Source of the DNA: Proteobacteria bacterium CAG:495
Lineage (GTDB): Bacteria; Pseudomonadota; Alphaproteobacteria; RF32; CAG-239
Assembly: GCA_000432275.1 (NCBI GenBank)
Contig: HF995316.1
Span: forward strand, 558 to 14,335
Length of the DNA stretch: 13,778 bases
Reading direction: 5' to 3'
In this document: positions 7,239 through 13,229 of the stretch, in pieces
Layout: each line of letters begins with the position of its first letter
Position numbering within the stretch: the first letter of the stretch is position 1
Program-made: the position numbers and the translations under genes
The notes under the pieces: generated by a model
The model's database searches: none
Seen by the model: only the letters and a program-made list of their open reading frames with translations
What the model was told of the DNA's origin: nothing

Positions 7239-7664
7239 TTATGCTTCGTCGTCATACGTTTTTTCCATTCTTTCGTGGCGTTCCTGAGCCTCAATTGACA
7301 AGGTTGCAACCGGACGGACTTCCAAACGTTCGATGCCGATAGGTTCTCCTGTGTCTTCGCAATAACCGTAAACGCCGTCTTCAATTCTCTTGAGAGCTTC
7401 GTCAATCTTGGAAATCAGCTTCCGGGCACGATCGCGTGTCCGCAGTTCTAACGCCTTGTCTGACTCCAAAGAAGCCCTGTCAATCTGATCCGGCTGATTT
7501 AAACCGCCTTGCCGCAGGTCATCCAAAGTGTCTTTGGATTGTCCTATCAAAGATTTTTTCCAGTTAAGAAGTTTTTGGCGAAAATACTCTAACTGCATTT
7601 CGTTCATATATTCTTCATCAGCTGAAGGTCTGTAGTCGGGGGGAAGAATAACTGCACTTTCCAT
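7239..7664 (-). CDS. dksA: DksA-type RNA polymerase-binding transcription factor, cysteine-poor form
   Basis: A 141-residue DksA homologue. DksA enters the RNA polymerase secondary channel and, with ppGpp, shifts transcription from rRNA to stress and biosynthesis genes. EEYMNEMQL near residue 17 is the typical start. The coiled-coil tip has D59-x-x-D62-x-A64, matching the Asp/Ala residues that E. coli DksA needs for activity. The zinc finger is reduced: of the four cysteines only C102 remains (YCEDTGEPIGIERL), the others being Thr, Ser and Ala. Such cysteine-depleted DksA is known in alphaproteobacteria and other groups and can still be functional. AAGGAG eight bases before the ATG is a strong ribosome binding site. 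fliX is 116 bases upstream. Confidence 0.93.
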   Translation of the reverse strand: MESAVILPPDYRPSADEEYMNEMQLEYFRQKLLNWKKSLIGQSKDTLDDLRQGGLNQPDQIDRASLESDKALELRTRDRARKLISKIDEALKRIEDGVYGYCEDTGEPIGIERLEVRPVATLSIEAQERHERMEKTYDDEA

Positions 7665-7697
7665 TGGTCTAACTCCTTAACAACAAAAGTATGCTTC

Positions 7698-7738
7698 CAT
7701 ATAGCAAGCAAAATATATAATTCAACAAATAACTTCAA
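7698..7738 (-). promoter_or_regulatory. Candidate dksA promoter region
   Basis: On the - strand an AT-rich stretch upstream of dksA offers TTGAAT (7720-7725) with TATATG (7698-7703) at 16-base spacing, or TTGAAG (7733-7738) with TATTTT (7710-7715) at 17. Both are only partial matches to the housekeeping consensus. The 116-base gap after fliX makes a separate promoter plausible. Confidence 0.3.
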
Positions 7739-7780
7739 GCAAAAAAAGACATTTATCACCGCGATATTGCTTCGATTCCC

Positions 7781-8203
7781 TCATTTTGTCAGTTTAGCCA
7801 GCTCAACTTCCACCCGGAGTTCTATTTCTGCCATAATTTCCTGCAGTTTCGGATCGGAAGTTTCTGCCTGTTTTTCCTTGACCATCCGCGAAATGTCTAT
7901 CAGCTTGTCGGTGGCAATGTACCCTGTCAACAATGCATCGCGGATTTCTTCAAGCTTGTCCAACAGCTGATTGCCCCGTTTAAGCAGTTTTTTGCGGATT
8001 TCCCTTTCTTCTTCGCCGTTTACCATCTGCGTGGCAAAAATAGCGTCGGCTATCGAAATATTGCCGGCACCGCTCACCGGAGCATTGTTGTTTTTCATCG
8101 TTTCGCTGAGAAAAGAGGAAAAGCTTGGACCCTCTCCGGGACGTTTTGCCGTTTTGGCTGAATTAAGCTCATTGCTTTTATTAATGTCGTTAACTTTAAT
8201 CAA
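7781..8203 (-). CDS. fliX: FliX-like flagellar assembly regulator
   Basis: A 140-residue protein matching FliX: a variable, disordered first 45 residues, then an EEREIRKKLLKRGNQLLDKLEEIRDALLTG helical region (about 64-93) and the closing DPKLQEIMAEIELRVEVELAKL. In Caulobacter, FliX works with the activator FlbD to tie class II/III flagellar gene expression to basal-body assembly. No other flagellar gene is visible here. The start is TTG at 8203, with GAGGAG five bases upstream; no ATG fits before the conserved part. It begins 14 bases after the prepilin-like gene, suggesting they share a transcript. In some alphaproteobacteria I recall fliX and dksA lying near flgI; if so, this could be a remnant or rearranged flagellar locus. 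Confidence 0.75.
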   Translation of the reverse strand: MIKVNDINKSNELNSAKTAKRPGEGPSFSSFLSETMKNNNAPVSGAGNISIADAIFATQMVNGEEEREIRKKLLKRGNQLLDKLEEIRDALLTGYIATDKLIDISRMVKEKQAETSDPKLQEIMAEIELRVEVELAKLTK

Positions 8204-8217
8204 ATCAGCTCCTCAGG

Positions 8218-8781
8218 TTATTGAAATGTCCAAATAATCGTATTGCTGCCTTTAACCTTGCAGCTTTGGGCAGCCCGGGCCACGTCAAGTGGCAAAGCTT
8301 TGGAATCTCCGCGTTTAACCCCGTCGATGGGAAGAACAAAAATCGTCGAATTTATTTGCAGCTGAATAAGGTCAGATCCCTGATGCGTCATCCAGTTTAT
8401 CTGGCTCAGGTTCATACAGGCCTTGGGTGACAAATCCTTAAAGGTAATCTGATAATACAGCGTGCTGAGCGCTGATTTTTCAATCAAAACTTCTCCGCCC
8501 AGACGATGATATATTTTGCCGTTTGCCAACATTTGGTTAGGCACGACTTTTTCTTTGACCAGCGTGGCCACAGTGCCCAAATTGCCGTAATGGCCGTCCA
8601 CCGAATAACGGGCGGAAACGTTTTTCTGCAGCTCGCGGATTTCACTGGTGACAATGTTTTGTTTAAAACCGTCAAACAAACCGCCGATAAGATTGATCGC
8701 CGAGATGCCGAGTACGGTCATGATTGAAATAACCGCAATTGCCTCCACCATGGTGCCGCCTTTTTGGTTTATTCTGAACAT
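8218..8781 (-). CDS. Type IV prepilin-like protein
   Basis: A 187-residue protein with a class III signal: a short basic leader MFRINQKG, predicted prepilin-peptidase cut after G8, then GTMVEA with Glu at mature position +5 and a hydrophobic helix to about residue 34. The rest (about 40-187) has two Cys residues (C112 in KACMNL, C174 in AQSCKV) that could form the C-terminal disulphide loop common in type IV pilins. It resembles PilS-type (IVb) pilins in layout, but I cannot assign a subfamily. No prepilin peptidase, PilB/PilC-like or assembly gene is in the window. GGAG eight bases before the ATG is the ribosome binding site. It leads the - strand run ahead of fliX. Confidence 0.75.
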   Translation of the reverse strand: MFRINQKGGTMVEAIAVISIMTVLGISAINLIGGLFDGFKQNIVTSEIRELQKNVSARYSVDGHYGNLGTVATLVKEKVVPNQMLANGKIYHRLGGEVLIEKSALSTLYYQITFKDLSPKACMNLSQINWMTHQGSDLIQLQINSTIFVLPIDGVKRGDSKALPLDVARAAQSCKVKGSNTIIWTFQ

Positions 8782-8805
8782 TACGTCTACTCCGTATTTT
8801 TATTA

Positions 8806-8834
8806 AGAATATCACCAAAAATTACAGTAAACAA
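8806..8834 (-). promoter_or_regulatory. Candidate promoter of the prepilin-like gene
   Basis: On the - strand, TTGTTT (8829-8834) and TATTCT (8806-8811) are spaced by 17 bases, 24 bases before the ATG at 8781. This is a fair match to the housekeeping promoter form, in the 173-base divergent region shared with the outer-membrane protein gene. Confidence 0.35.
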
Positions 8835-8910
8835 TCTTTTTGTAATATTAATTTACTTCCTTTTTTCAAAATATAGTCTATAGTATAACCCGTAATAGCC
8901 TTAAGATATA

Positions 8911-8926
8911 TTAGGACTAGTCTTAG
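8911..8926. promoter_or_regulatory. Palindrome in the divergent pilin/OMP region
   Basis: A perfect 8-bp palindrome GACTAGTC (8915-8922) flanked on both sides by TTAG lies 28 bases before the OMP start codon. It could be a regulator site or part of the 5' leader. I see no clear promoter on the + strand here: TATAGT and TATAAC boxes near 8872-8889 lack a convincing -35 partner. Confidence 0.25.
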
Positions 8927-8954
8927 AGTTGAACTTATAAAAAGGAATTTATAC

Positions 8955-9479
8955 ATGAAAAGAACTATTGGTGCCTTGATGGTCGCCGCATCTGCAATTG
9001 CTTTTTCTGCAAGCGCAAATGCTTATGAATTCAAACCTTATGTCGGTTTAGATTACACGTATTCGGACTTTATCGGCCTGAATACCAATGCCGCTACCGT
9101 AAACGTAGGCACAAGCTACAACAAATATTTCGGCACGGAACTCTTCTATCAGTTTTCTGACTCTGATAAAATCGAAGACACCAAAGTTTCCCTGAGAGCT
9201 TACGGTTTGGATTTGTATGGTTACCTGCCTCTCGGTTGTGAACAGAAATTTGCCCTTTTGGGTACTGCCGGTATTTCCAACATTGATTTGAAAATCAAAG
9301 AACCGGGTGAAAAAAGATACACCGAAAACGGCTTAGGCTACCGTTTGGGTGCCGGTGCACAGTATACCATTGACGAAAACCTGTCTGTAAGAGCTTTGGC
9401 TCGCTACACTTTCACCGACAAAGTTAATTCCGTAGATCACATTATGGAATACACTGCCGGTGTCAGATACAGCTTCTAA
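8955..9479 (+). CDS. Outer-membrane beta-barrel protein (small porin-like/OmpA-barrel type)
   Basis: A 174-residue exported protein. The Sec signal peptide spans residues 1-23 (cut after SANA). The mature chain shows alternating hydrophobic/polar strands with aromatic girdle residues from YEFKPYVGLDYTYSDF onward and ends in GVRYSF; a terminal Phe with alternating hydrophobics is the BAM recognition signal. The mature length (about 151) fits an eight-stranded barrel of the OmpA/OmpX size class. AAGGA seven to eight bases upstream supports the ATG. It is monocistronic: a long AT-rich leader precedes it and a strong terminator follows. Substrate or binding role cannot be read from sequence. Confidence 0.88.
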   Translation: MKRTIGALMVAASAIAFSASANAYEFKPYVGLDYTYSDFIGLNTNAATVNVGTSYNKYFGTELFYQFSDSDKIEDTKVSLRAYGLDLYGYLPLGCEQKFALLGTAGISNIDLKIKEPGEKRYTENGLGYRLGAGAQYTIDENLSVRALARYTFTDKVNSVDHIMEYTAGVRYSF

Positions 9480-9496
9480 TTCTGTCATCAAAAATC

Positions 9497-9525
9497 AAAG
9501 GAGAGAACAGTGTTCTCTCCTTTTT
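9497..9525 (+). terminator. Strong intrinsic terminator of the OMP gene
   Basis: AAAGGAGAGAACA (9497-9509) pairs perfectly with TGTTCTCTCCTTT (9511-9523), effectively an 11-12 bp stem with a 3-base loop, followed by a T-rich run. It starts 17 bases after the OMP stop. Confidence 0.92.
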
Positions 9526-9539
9526 CTTATAAAAAAACG

Positions 9540-9563
9540 CTGTATTTAAACACTGTATTTAAA
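9540..9563 (+). repeat. Two direct 11-bp repeats upstream of the lipoprotein gene
   Basis: CTGTATTTAAA occurs at 9540-9550 and again at 9553-9563, a 13-base period. The pair ends 30 bases before the candidate -35 box of the lipoprotein promoter, a location suited to an activator or repressor binding tandem half-sites. Confidence 0.5.
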
Positions 9564-9592
9564 TTTTTGTTGTCTTTTCCTCATTAAAAAGC

Positions 9593-9621
9593 TGGTCAAA
9601 TTTTATTTTACGAACTATATC
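9593..9621 (+). promoter_or_regulatory. Candidate promoter of the lipoprotein gene
   Basis: TGGTCA (9593-9598) and TATATC (9616-9621) are separated by exactly 17 bases, 36 bases before the ATG at 9658. Both hexamers are close to the housekeeping consensus. Confidence 0.45.
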
Positions 9622-9657
9622 TAAATTAGTTTCAGTTAATTAAATAAGGAAAAAAAT

Positions 9658-10143
9658 ATGCCTAAACTGTTGTCCGTTTTAGCCGCCGTCTGCCTAATTG
9701 CCGCCTGCTCTCCTCAAGAAACAGAGCAAGACAAAACTGCCGAAAACATTTCTCCGGCCGCCCCTCAGGTGCCTCTTGACGAAGAAATCTATTCTTTCGA
9801 CCTCAATACCTTAACCCCGGGATGTTCCGGTGACAGCCAGATAATCTGCGCCATCAATATGTCCGTAAAATGCACCATCAATCCGGAATTTTCCGAATGT
9901 GCCGAACATAAAGATGAAATGCCGGATTTTGTCTTTATGCAGGATGAAAGCCTCCAACGGCCAACCTCCCAGTCATATAAAATCACCAAAATAAAACCTC
10001 TGGAAGACAATCTGGTGGAAGTCTATACCCAAAGCACCTGTAACGGCAACTGGTTTGGCCTTTGTAACGGAAACATCATTTACGTCATGAATTTAAAAGA
10101 CGGAAAATGGATTGTCAAAGAACTCTATGCAATTGAAGCTTAA
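9658..10143 (+). CDS. Lipoprotein with six conserved-looking cysteines
   Basis: A 161-residue lipoprotein of unknown family. MPKLLSVLAAVCLIAAC is a type II signal with lipobox IAAC; C17 would be lipidated. Residues 18-45 form a Pro/Glu-rich tether. The folded part has six further Cys residues, in LTPGCSG, IICAIN, VKCTIN, SECAEH, STCNGN and GLCNGN, an even number that suggests three disulphides and hence periplasmic exposure. The closing DGKWIVKELY resembles a beta-hairpin end. AAGG eight bases upstream supports the ATG. Its stop shares TTAA with the opposing gene and its terminator lies inside that gene. Confidence 0.82.
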   Translation: MPKLLSVLAAVCLIAACSPQETEQDKTAENISPAAPQVPLDEEIYSFDLNTLTPGCSGDSQIICAINMSVKCTINPEFSECAEHKDEMPDFVFMQDESLQRPTSQSYKITKIKPLEDNLVEVYTQSTCNGNWFGLCNGNIIYVMNLKDGKWIVKELYAIEA

Positions 10144-10628
10144 TTGCTGTTCAAACTTTCTTCCAAAGCCTTATCAAATTTAGCTTTGACTTCGCGAGAT
10201 TGATAAGGCTTTTTTGCAACCGTAATCCGCCGCTCGCTGTCCATCGCCCCCAAATCTTCATTCAGCGTCTGGTTTTCGGGAATTTGTCCGGTATTGTTAA
10301 TATGTTCCAGGTCTCTCGAATAATCGTCATATTTTTGCTGATACAAAGGCATGCTGTCATCGGTTTCCGCTTCGTCCTCTACCGCTGAATCATAAATCTC
10401 TGCCTGCTCTTCCTCCGTTTCGGAGTCCCTGTAATTTGCTTCTTTAATGGTTGTTTCCGCACCTTTGGTATAACGAGGCATCGGCAGTTTTTCCGGTTGG
10501 ACTTTGGCGTCTTCAGGCATAAAAAACTTGGGTTCCAGCCGCTTTCTCACATATGAAGCCTGAGCCAGCGCATCTGCCGCCGTCAAAAGCACTGCCGCCG
10601 CGAAAAAAAGAAAACACATTTTTTTCAT
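10140..10628 (-). CDS. Acidic exported protein of unknown function
   Basis: A 162-residue protein from the ATG at 10628, chosen because GAGG lies six bases upstream; a longer reading from 10643 would begin with TTG and add five residues without a better site. Residues 1-22 form a Sec signal peptide (cut after DALA). The mature chain is polar and acidic, rich in Glu, Asp, Gln and Tyr, with no cysteines or membrane segments, and looks partly disordered (about 60-110). A basic patch follows near 135-150. I recognise no family. It runs divergently from the HEQTH gene, with only 51 bases between start codons, and convergently into the lipoprotein gene. Confidence 0.7.
   Translation of the reverse strand: MKKMCFLFFAAAVLLTAADALAQASYVRKRLEPKFFMPEDAKVQPEKLPMPRYTKGAETTIKEANYRDSETEEEQAEIYDSAVEDEAETDDSMPLYQQKYDDYSRDLEHINNTGQIPENQTLNEDLGAMDSERRITVAKKPYQSREVKAKFDKALEESLNSN
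10165..10215 (+). terminator. Intrinsic terminator of the lipoprotein gene, inside the opposing coding sequence
   Basis: AAAGCCTTATCAA (10165-10177) pairs perfectly over 13 bp with TTGATAAGGCTTT (10200-10212), loop 22 bases, followed on the + strand by six T (10210-10215). It begins 22 bases after the lipoprotein stop. On the - strand the same bases encode the KPYQ...FDKALE part of the acidic protein, and no T-run follows in that direction. Confidence 0.75.
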
Positions 10629-10666
10629 AAAGCACCTCGTCAACCATAATTTAATAAATCAACCGT

Positions 10667-10672
10667 TATAAT
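10667..10672 (+). promoter_or_regulatory. Consensus -10 box directly before a start codon
   Basis: A perfect TATAAT ends seven bases before the ATG at 10680, so transcription from it would begin at or next to the A of the start codon and give a leaderless mRNA. No Shine-Dalgarno sequence is present before this gene. The -35 region at 17-base spacing is a poor match, which limits confidence. Confidence 0.4.
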
Positions 10673-10679
10673 AAATTAC

Positions 10680-11363
10680 ATGAAAAAGCTTTTTTTTATA
10701 TTAACGGTTTTAAGTCTCCCGACATTTTCAACAGCCTCGGCTCAGACAATTGACTGTGCGGCAATAAAATCCGTTCCTGCTATAGAGTTTACCACTTCAT
10801 ACGGAAAACTCGCTTATGACTTTTCAAAAAACAACAAACAAATAACAGAAATAGCCGCCCGACACGGCATTGTCGAAAAAGGACTGTTTGCTTCAGGCCT
10901 GGCAACCATAAACGTCAGTTGGGAAATATCCGTCAATACCATAGGCAAAATTTATGGAGACTATGACATTTGCGTCGTTCCCACCAAAATAAACGTTTTT
11001 ATCGGCTATACCGACCCTAAAATATATATTTCCAACGAAATAAAAAAAGACTCTTGTGAATACAACGTTGTCTTGAGGCACGAACAAACGCACCAGCAAA
11101 TAAACAAAACCGCATTAGACTACTTCATACCTTTATTCCAGGACGCGGTCGAAAAAATCGTCGCTAACGTCAAACCCGTTCAAGTCTCCAGCCTGACGGA
11201 AATAGACAAGGCGACGACACGGCTTACCCAAACCTATGACAAAAAAATATCGCCTCTGATAAAAGTTTTCAAAGAAGACTTGCTGATAGAACAAAGCAAG
11301 CTCGATAACCATAGCAATTATGAGCACGAAAAAAAGCTTTGTACTAAAAAACTTAAAAAGTAA
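10680..11363 (+). CDS. Secreted putative zinc metalloprotease with HEQTH motif
   Basis: A 227-residue exported protein. Residues 1-21 are a Sec signal peptide (cut after ASA). The key feature is VVLRHEQTHQQIN, with H134-E135-x-x-H138 in a predicted helix: an HExxH zinc motif. The segment LDNHSNYEHE (208-217) near the C-terminus could supply a third ligand (H211, E215 or H216). HEQxH followed by a late Asp/His segment reminds me of DUF922-type predicted proteases, but this is a visual impression. Three Cys remain after the signal (C26, C98, C126), plus C221. There is no visible ribosome binding site; the only nearby signal is TATAAT. The gene ends four bases before the convergent nucleotidase gene. 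Confidence 0.7.
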   Translation: MKKLFFILTVLSLPTFSTASAQTIDCAAIKSVPAIEFTTSYGKLAYDFSKNNKQITEIAARHGIVEKGLFASGLATINVSWEISVNTIGKIYGDYDICVVPTKINVFIGYTDPKIYISNEIKKDSCEYNVVLRHEQTHQQINKTALDYFIPLFQDAVEKIVANVKPVQVSSLTEIDKATTRLTQTYDKKISPLIKVFKEDLLIEQSKLDNHSNYEHEKKLCTKKLKK

Positions 11364-11367
11364 AAAA

Positions 11368-12054
11368 CTACTGCGCTGCGACTTTTCTGGCATCGGATGA
11401 AATAATCTCGTCCAAAAAGGCTTCCGCACCCTTGAACGCAAAGTCAATATACGTTTTATCCTTAGCCGAATTGTTTTTATAATAAATGCGAACAGTCGTC
11501 ATTCCCACTTCTTTGGCAAACTCCAAATTAGAATAACTGTCGTCTACAAAAACGCAGTCGCGGGGATCTGCGCCGATTTTCTTGCAAAACTGCACATAAA
11601 CCTCGGCACTTTCATTTTTTTTGTAAACACCGAAATCTTCAACAGAATAAAATCTGTCTTTGAAAAAGTCATACAAACCGATATGTTTTAATATCTTTTC
11701 GGAAGCATAACGGTCGCTTGCCGTAAAAATGTATTGTTCTGCCGGAACCTTTTCGATTTTTTCCAGCAGGTTGTCGTAGGCCGTAATTTTTTCAACCGGC
11801 TTTCTCTTGTGATAAGCATAAAACAAATCTGCCGGATTAACGCCGTAATCACGATAAAAAATTTCACCGCCGTTACGATAAACGGTATAAGATTCCGTAA
11901 CTTTTTGCTTGGCCTCCTCAACACTCATCGGAACTTTCAAATCCCATACCAAAGCTTCTGCCATAACCGTGTCCAGCATATCAGCCCATTCCGGCGTCCG
12001 CAGATAAAGAGTGTCGTCCAAATCCCAAATTAAAAATTTTCTACCATAAACCAC
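11368..12054 (-). CDS. HAD-superfamily pyrimidine 5'-nucleotidase
   Basis: A 228-residue HAD hydrolase resembling the pyrimidine 5'-nucleotidase (Sdt1/Phm8-like) group, which dephosphorylates UMP/CMP-type nucleotides in the cytoplasm. Motif I is WDLDDTLY with D11 (nucleophile) and D13; motif II is FTASD with T111; motif III is in GVYKKN (K145 or K146); motif IV is VFVDDS with D171-D172. The helical cap lies between about 18 and 90. The start is GTG at 12054 with AGGAG six bases upstream; the first catalytic motif begins only ten residues later, so no later start is possible. Substrate specificity is assumed from family resemblance. Confidence 0.87.
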   Translation of the reverse strand: MVYGRKFLIWDLDDTLYLRTPEWADMLDTVMAEALVWDLKVPMSVEEAKQKVTESYTVYRNGGEIFYRDYGVNPADLFYAYHKRKPVEKITAYDNLLEKIEKVPAEQYIFTASDRYASEKILKHIGLYDFFKDRFYSVEDFGVYKKNESAEVYVQFCKKIGADPRDCVFVDDSYSNLEFAKEVGMTTVRIYYKNNSAKDKTYIDFAFKGAEAFLDEIISSDARKVAAQ

Positions 12055-12149
12055 GGTTAACTCCTATCAAACCATAACCTTGCCCATACTAACAAAAAAA
12101 GCAAAATCGTCAACCTCTATTCTTTTGCGGAAAATACCCTGATTGTTGT

Positions 12150-12161
12150 GAAAACGTTTTC
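12150..12161. promoter_or_regulatory. 12-bp palindrome upstream of the small secreted protein gene
   Basis: GAAAACGTTTTC is a perfect 12-bp palindrome 65 bases before the ATG at 12226 in a 171-base divergent intergenic region. It overlaps a weak promoter-like pair, TTGTGA (12146-12151) and AATATC (12169-12174), with 17-base spacing. A regulator operator is possible. A second inverted pair, GCAAAA (12101-12106) and TTTTGC (12123-12128), lies just upstream. Confidence 0.3.
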
Positions 12162-12225
12162 CCTCTTGAATATCCTTTTTCCGAGCTTATTTTTTCAATA
12201 AATCAAAAATACAAGTGAGGAACAA

Positions 12226-12540
12226 ATGCTAAAAGGTTTCATAACTTCGCTGACTTTGGCCGTTTTTGCCGCTTTTCCTGTTTATGCTCAGGAGGGCATC
12301 AGCGTGGGTAACCCTGGTTCGGCCAATACCCTGATTATCCGTCAGGGATACGCGATTTCAACCTCAGATCCGGTTCCGCTGTATCCGCCGCAAACTCAAC
12401 AGACCCGCCCTTATGATGCGGAAAGCAATCAAATGCAGCCCTCCTATACGCAGGACCAGCTTATTATTGATAATGTAACGGAAACCTACACGCCGGCAGA
12501 AATACAAACAAACGTTAACGGACAGCAAGTGCGCTATTAA
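12226..12540 (+). CDS. Small secreted protein of unknown function
   Basis: A 104-residue protein. Residues 1-21 are a Sec signal peptide (cut after VYA). The mature 83 residues are rich in Gln, Pro, Thr and Tyr, with no Cys, and look largely unstructured (PPQTQQTRPYDAESNQMQP around 63-82). I recognise no family. GAGG five bases before the ATG supports the start. Its TAA stop shares TTAA with the convergent dnaQ stop. Confidence 0.7.
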   Translation: MLKGFITSLTLAVFAAFPVYAQEGISVGNPGSANTLIIRQGYAISTSDPVPLYPPQTQQTRPYDAESNQMQPSYTQDQLIIDNVTETYTPAEIQTNVNGQQVRY

Positions 12541-13229
12541 ACGTTCCAAAGCGCCCCTTTAATCTTCTTTTCCAAAAATTCCTGATGATTTTTAAGTTCT
12601 TCTTCAGACAGGGGAAAACTGCGTGCTTCGCGAAAAGCCTTGCCGTTAAAAGAAATTTCAACCGCCTCTCCTGCGGTCTTCTTGTTTTTTTTGGCATCAA
12701 GCAACAAACTGGGTTCCCTGCCGCCCAAAAGTTCCAAATAGACTTCGGCAAGCAGCTGGGCATCAAGTAACGCTCCGTGCAGTGTACGATTGGAGTTGTC
12801 AATGTCAAAACGTTTACAAAGTGCGTCCAAATTGCATCGCGCACCGGGAAACAGCAGTCTGGCAATTTCCAGCGTATCAACTACTCTGTCCCAGGTAATC
12901 TCGCTCTTCCCCAGTTGTTTAAGCTCATAATTGACAAAGTTGATATCAAAAGATGCATTATGGGCAACCAATACCGCATCTCCGATAAAATCAAGCCATT
13001 CGTCGGCAACTTTGTCAAAAGTAGGATAATCTTTTAAGAAATCATACGACAGGCCGTGAACCTTAAAAGCCTCCTCGGGAACTTCTTTTTCCGGGTTGAT
13101 ATATTGATGATAAGTAACCCCGGTAGGCATATGGTTAATCAGTTCAACCGCACCGATTTCAACCAGTCTTTCCCCTTTTGCATATTCAAAACCCGTCGTT
13201 TCGGTATCAAATACGATTTCTCTAGTCAT
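12537..13229 (-). CDS. dnaQ: DNA polymerase III epsilon subunit (3'-5' proofreading exonuclease)
   Basis: A 230-residue DnaQ. It removes misincorporated nucleotides in the replicative polymerase core, bound to the alpha subunit. All active-site residues of the DEDDh exonuclease are present: D8 and E10 in FDTETTGF, D95 in VAHNASFDINF, and H151 with D156 in HGALLDAQ. The last 55 residues are the flexible, charged tail that in E. coli contacts alpha. The length is close to E. coli epsilon (243). The ATG lies inside the end of coaE (8-base overlap), so the two are translationally linked. The stop shares TTAA with the convergent small secreted protein. Confidence 0.95.
   Translation of the reverse strand: MTREIVFDTETTGFEYAKGERLVEIGAVELINHMPTGVTYHQYINPEKEVPEEAFKVHGLSYDFLKDYPTFDKVADEWLDFIGDAVLVAHNASFDINFVNYELKQLGKSEITWDRVVDTLEIARLLFPGARCNLDALCKRFDIDNSNRTLHGALLDAQLLAEVYLELLGGREPSLLLDAKKNKKTAGEAVEISFNGKAFREARSFPLSEEELKNHQEFLEKKIKGALWNV

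Noticed and set aside
7741..7785. Terminator behind fliX (TATC-ACCGC-GATA before a T-run)
   Set aside because: The stem is only four base pairs; not enough to claim termination.
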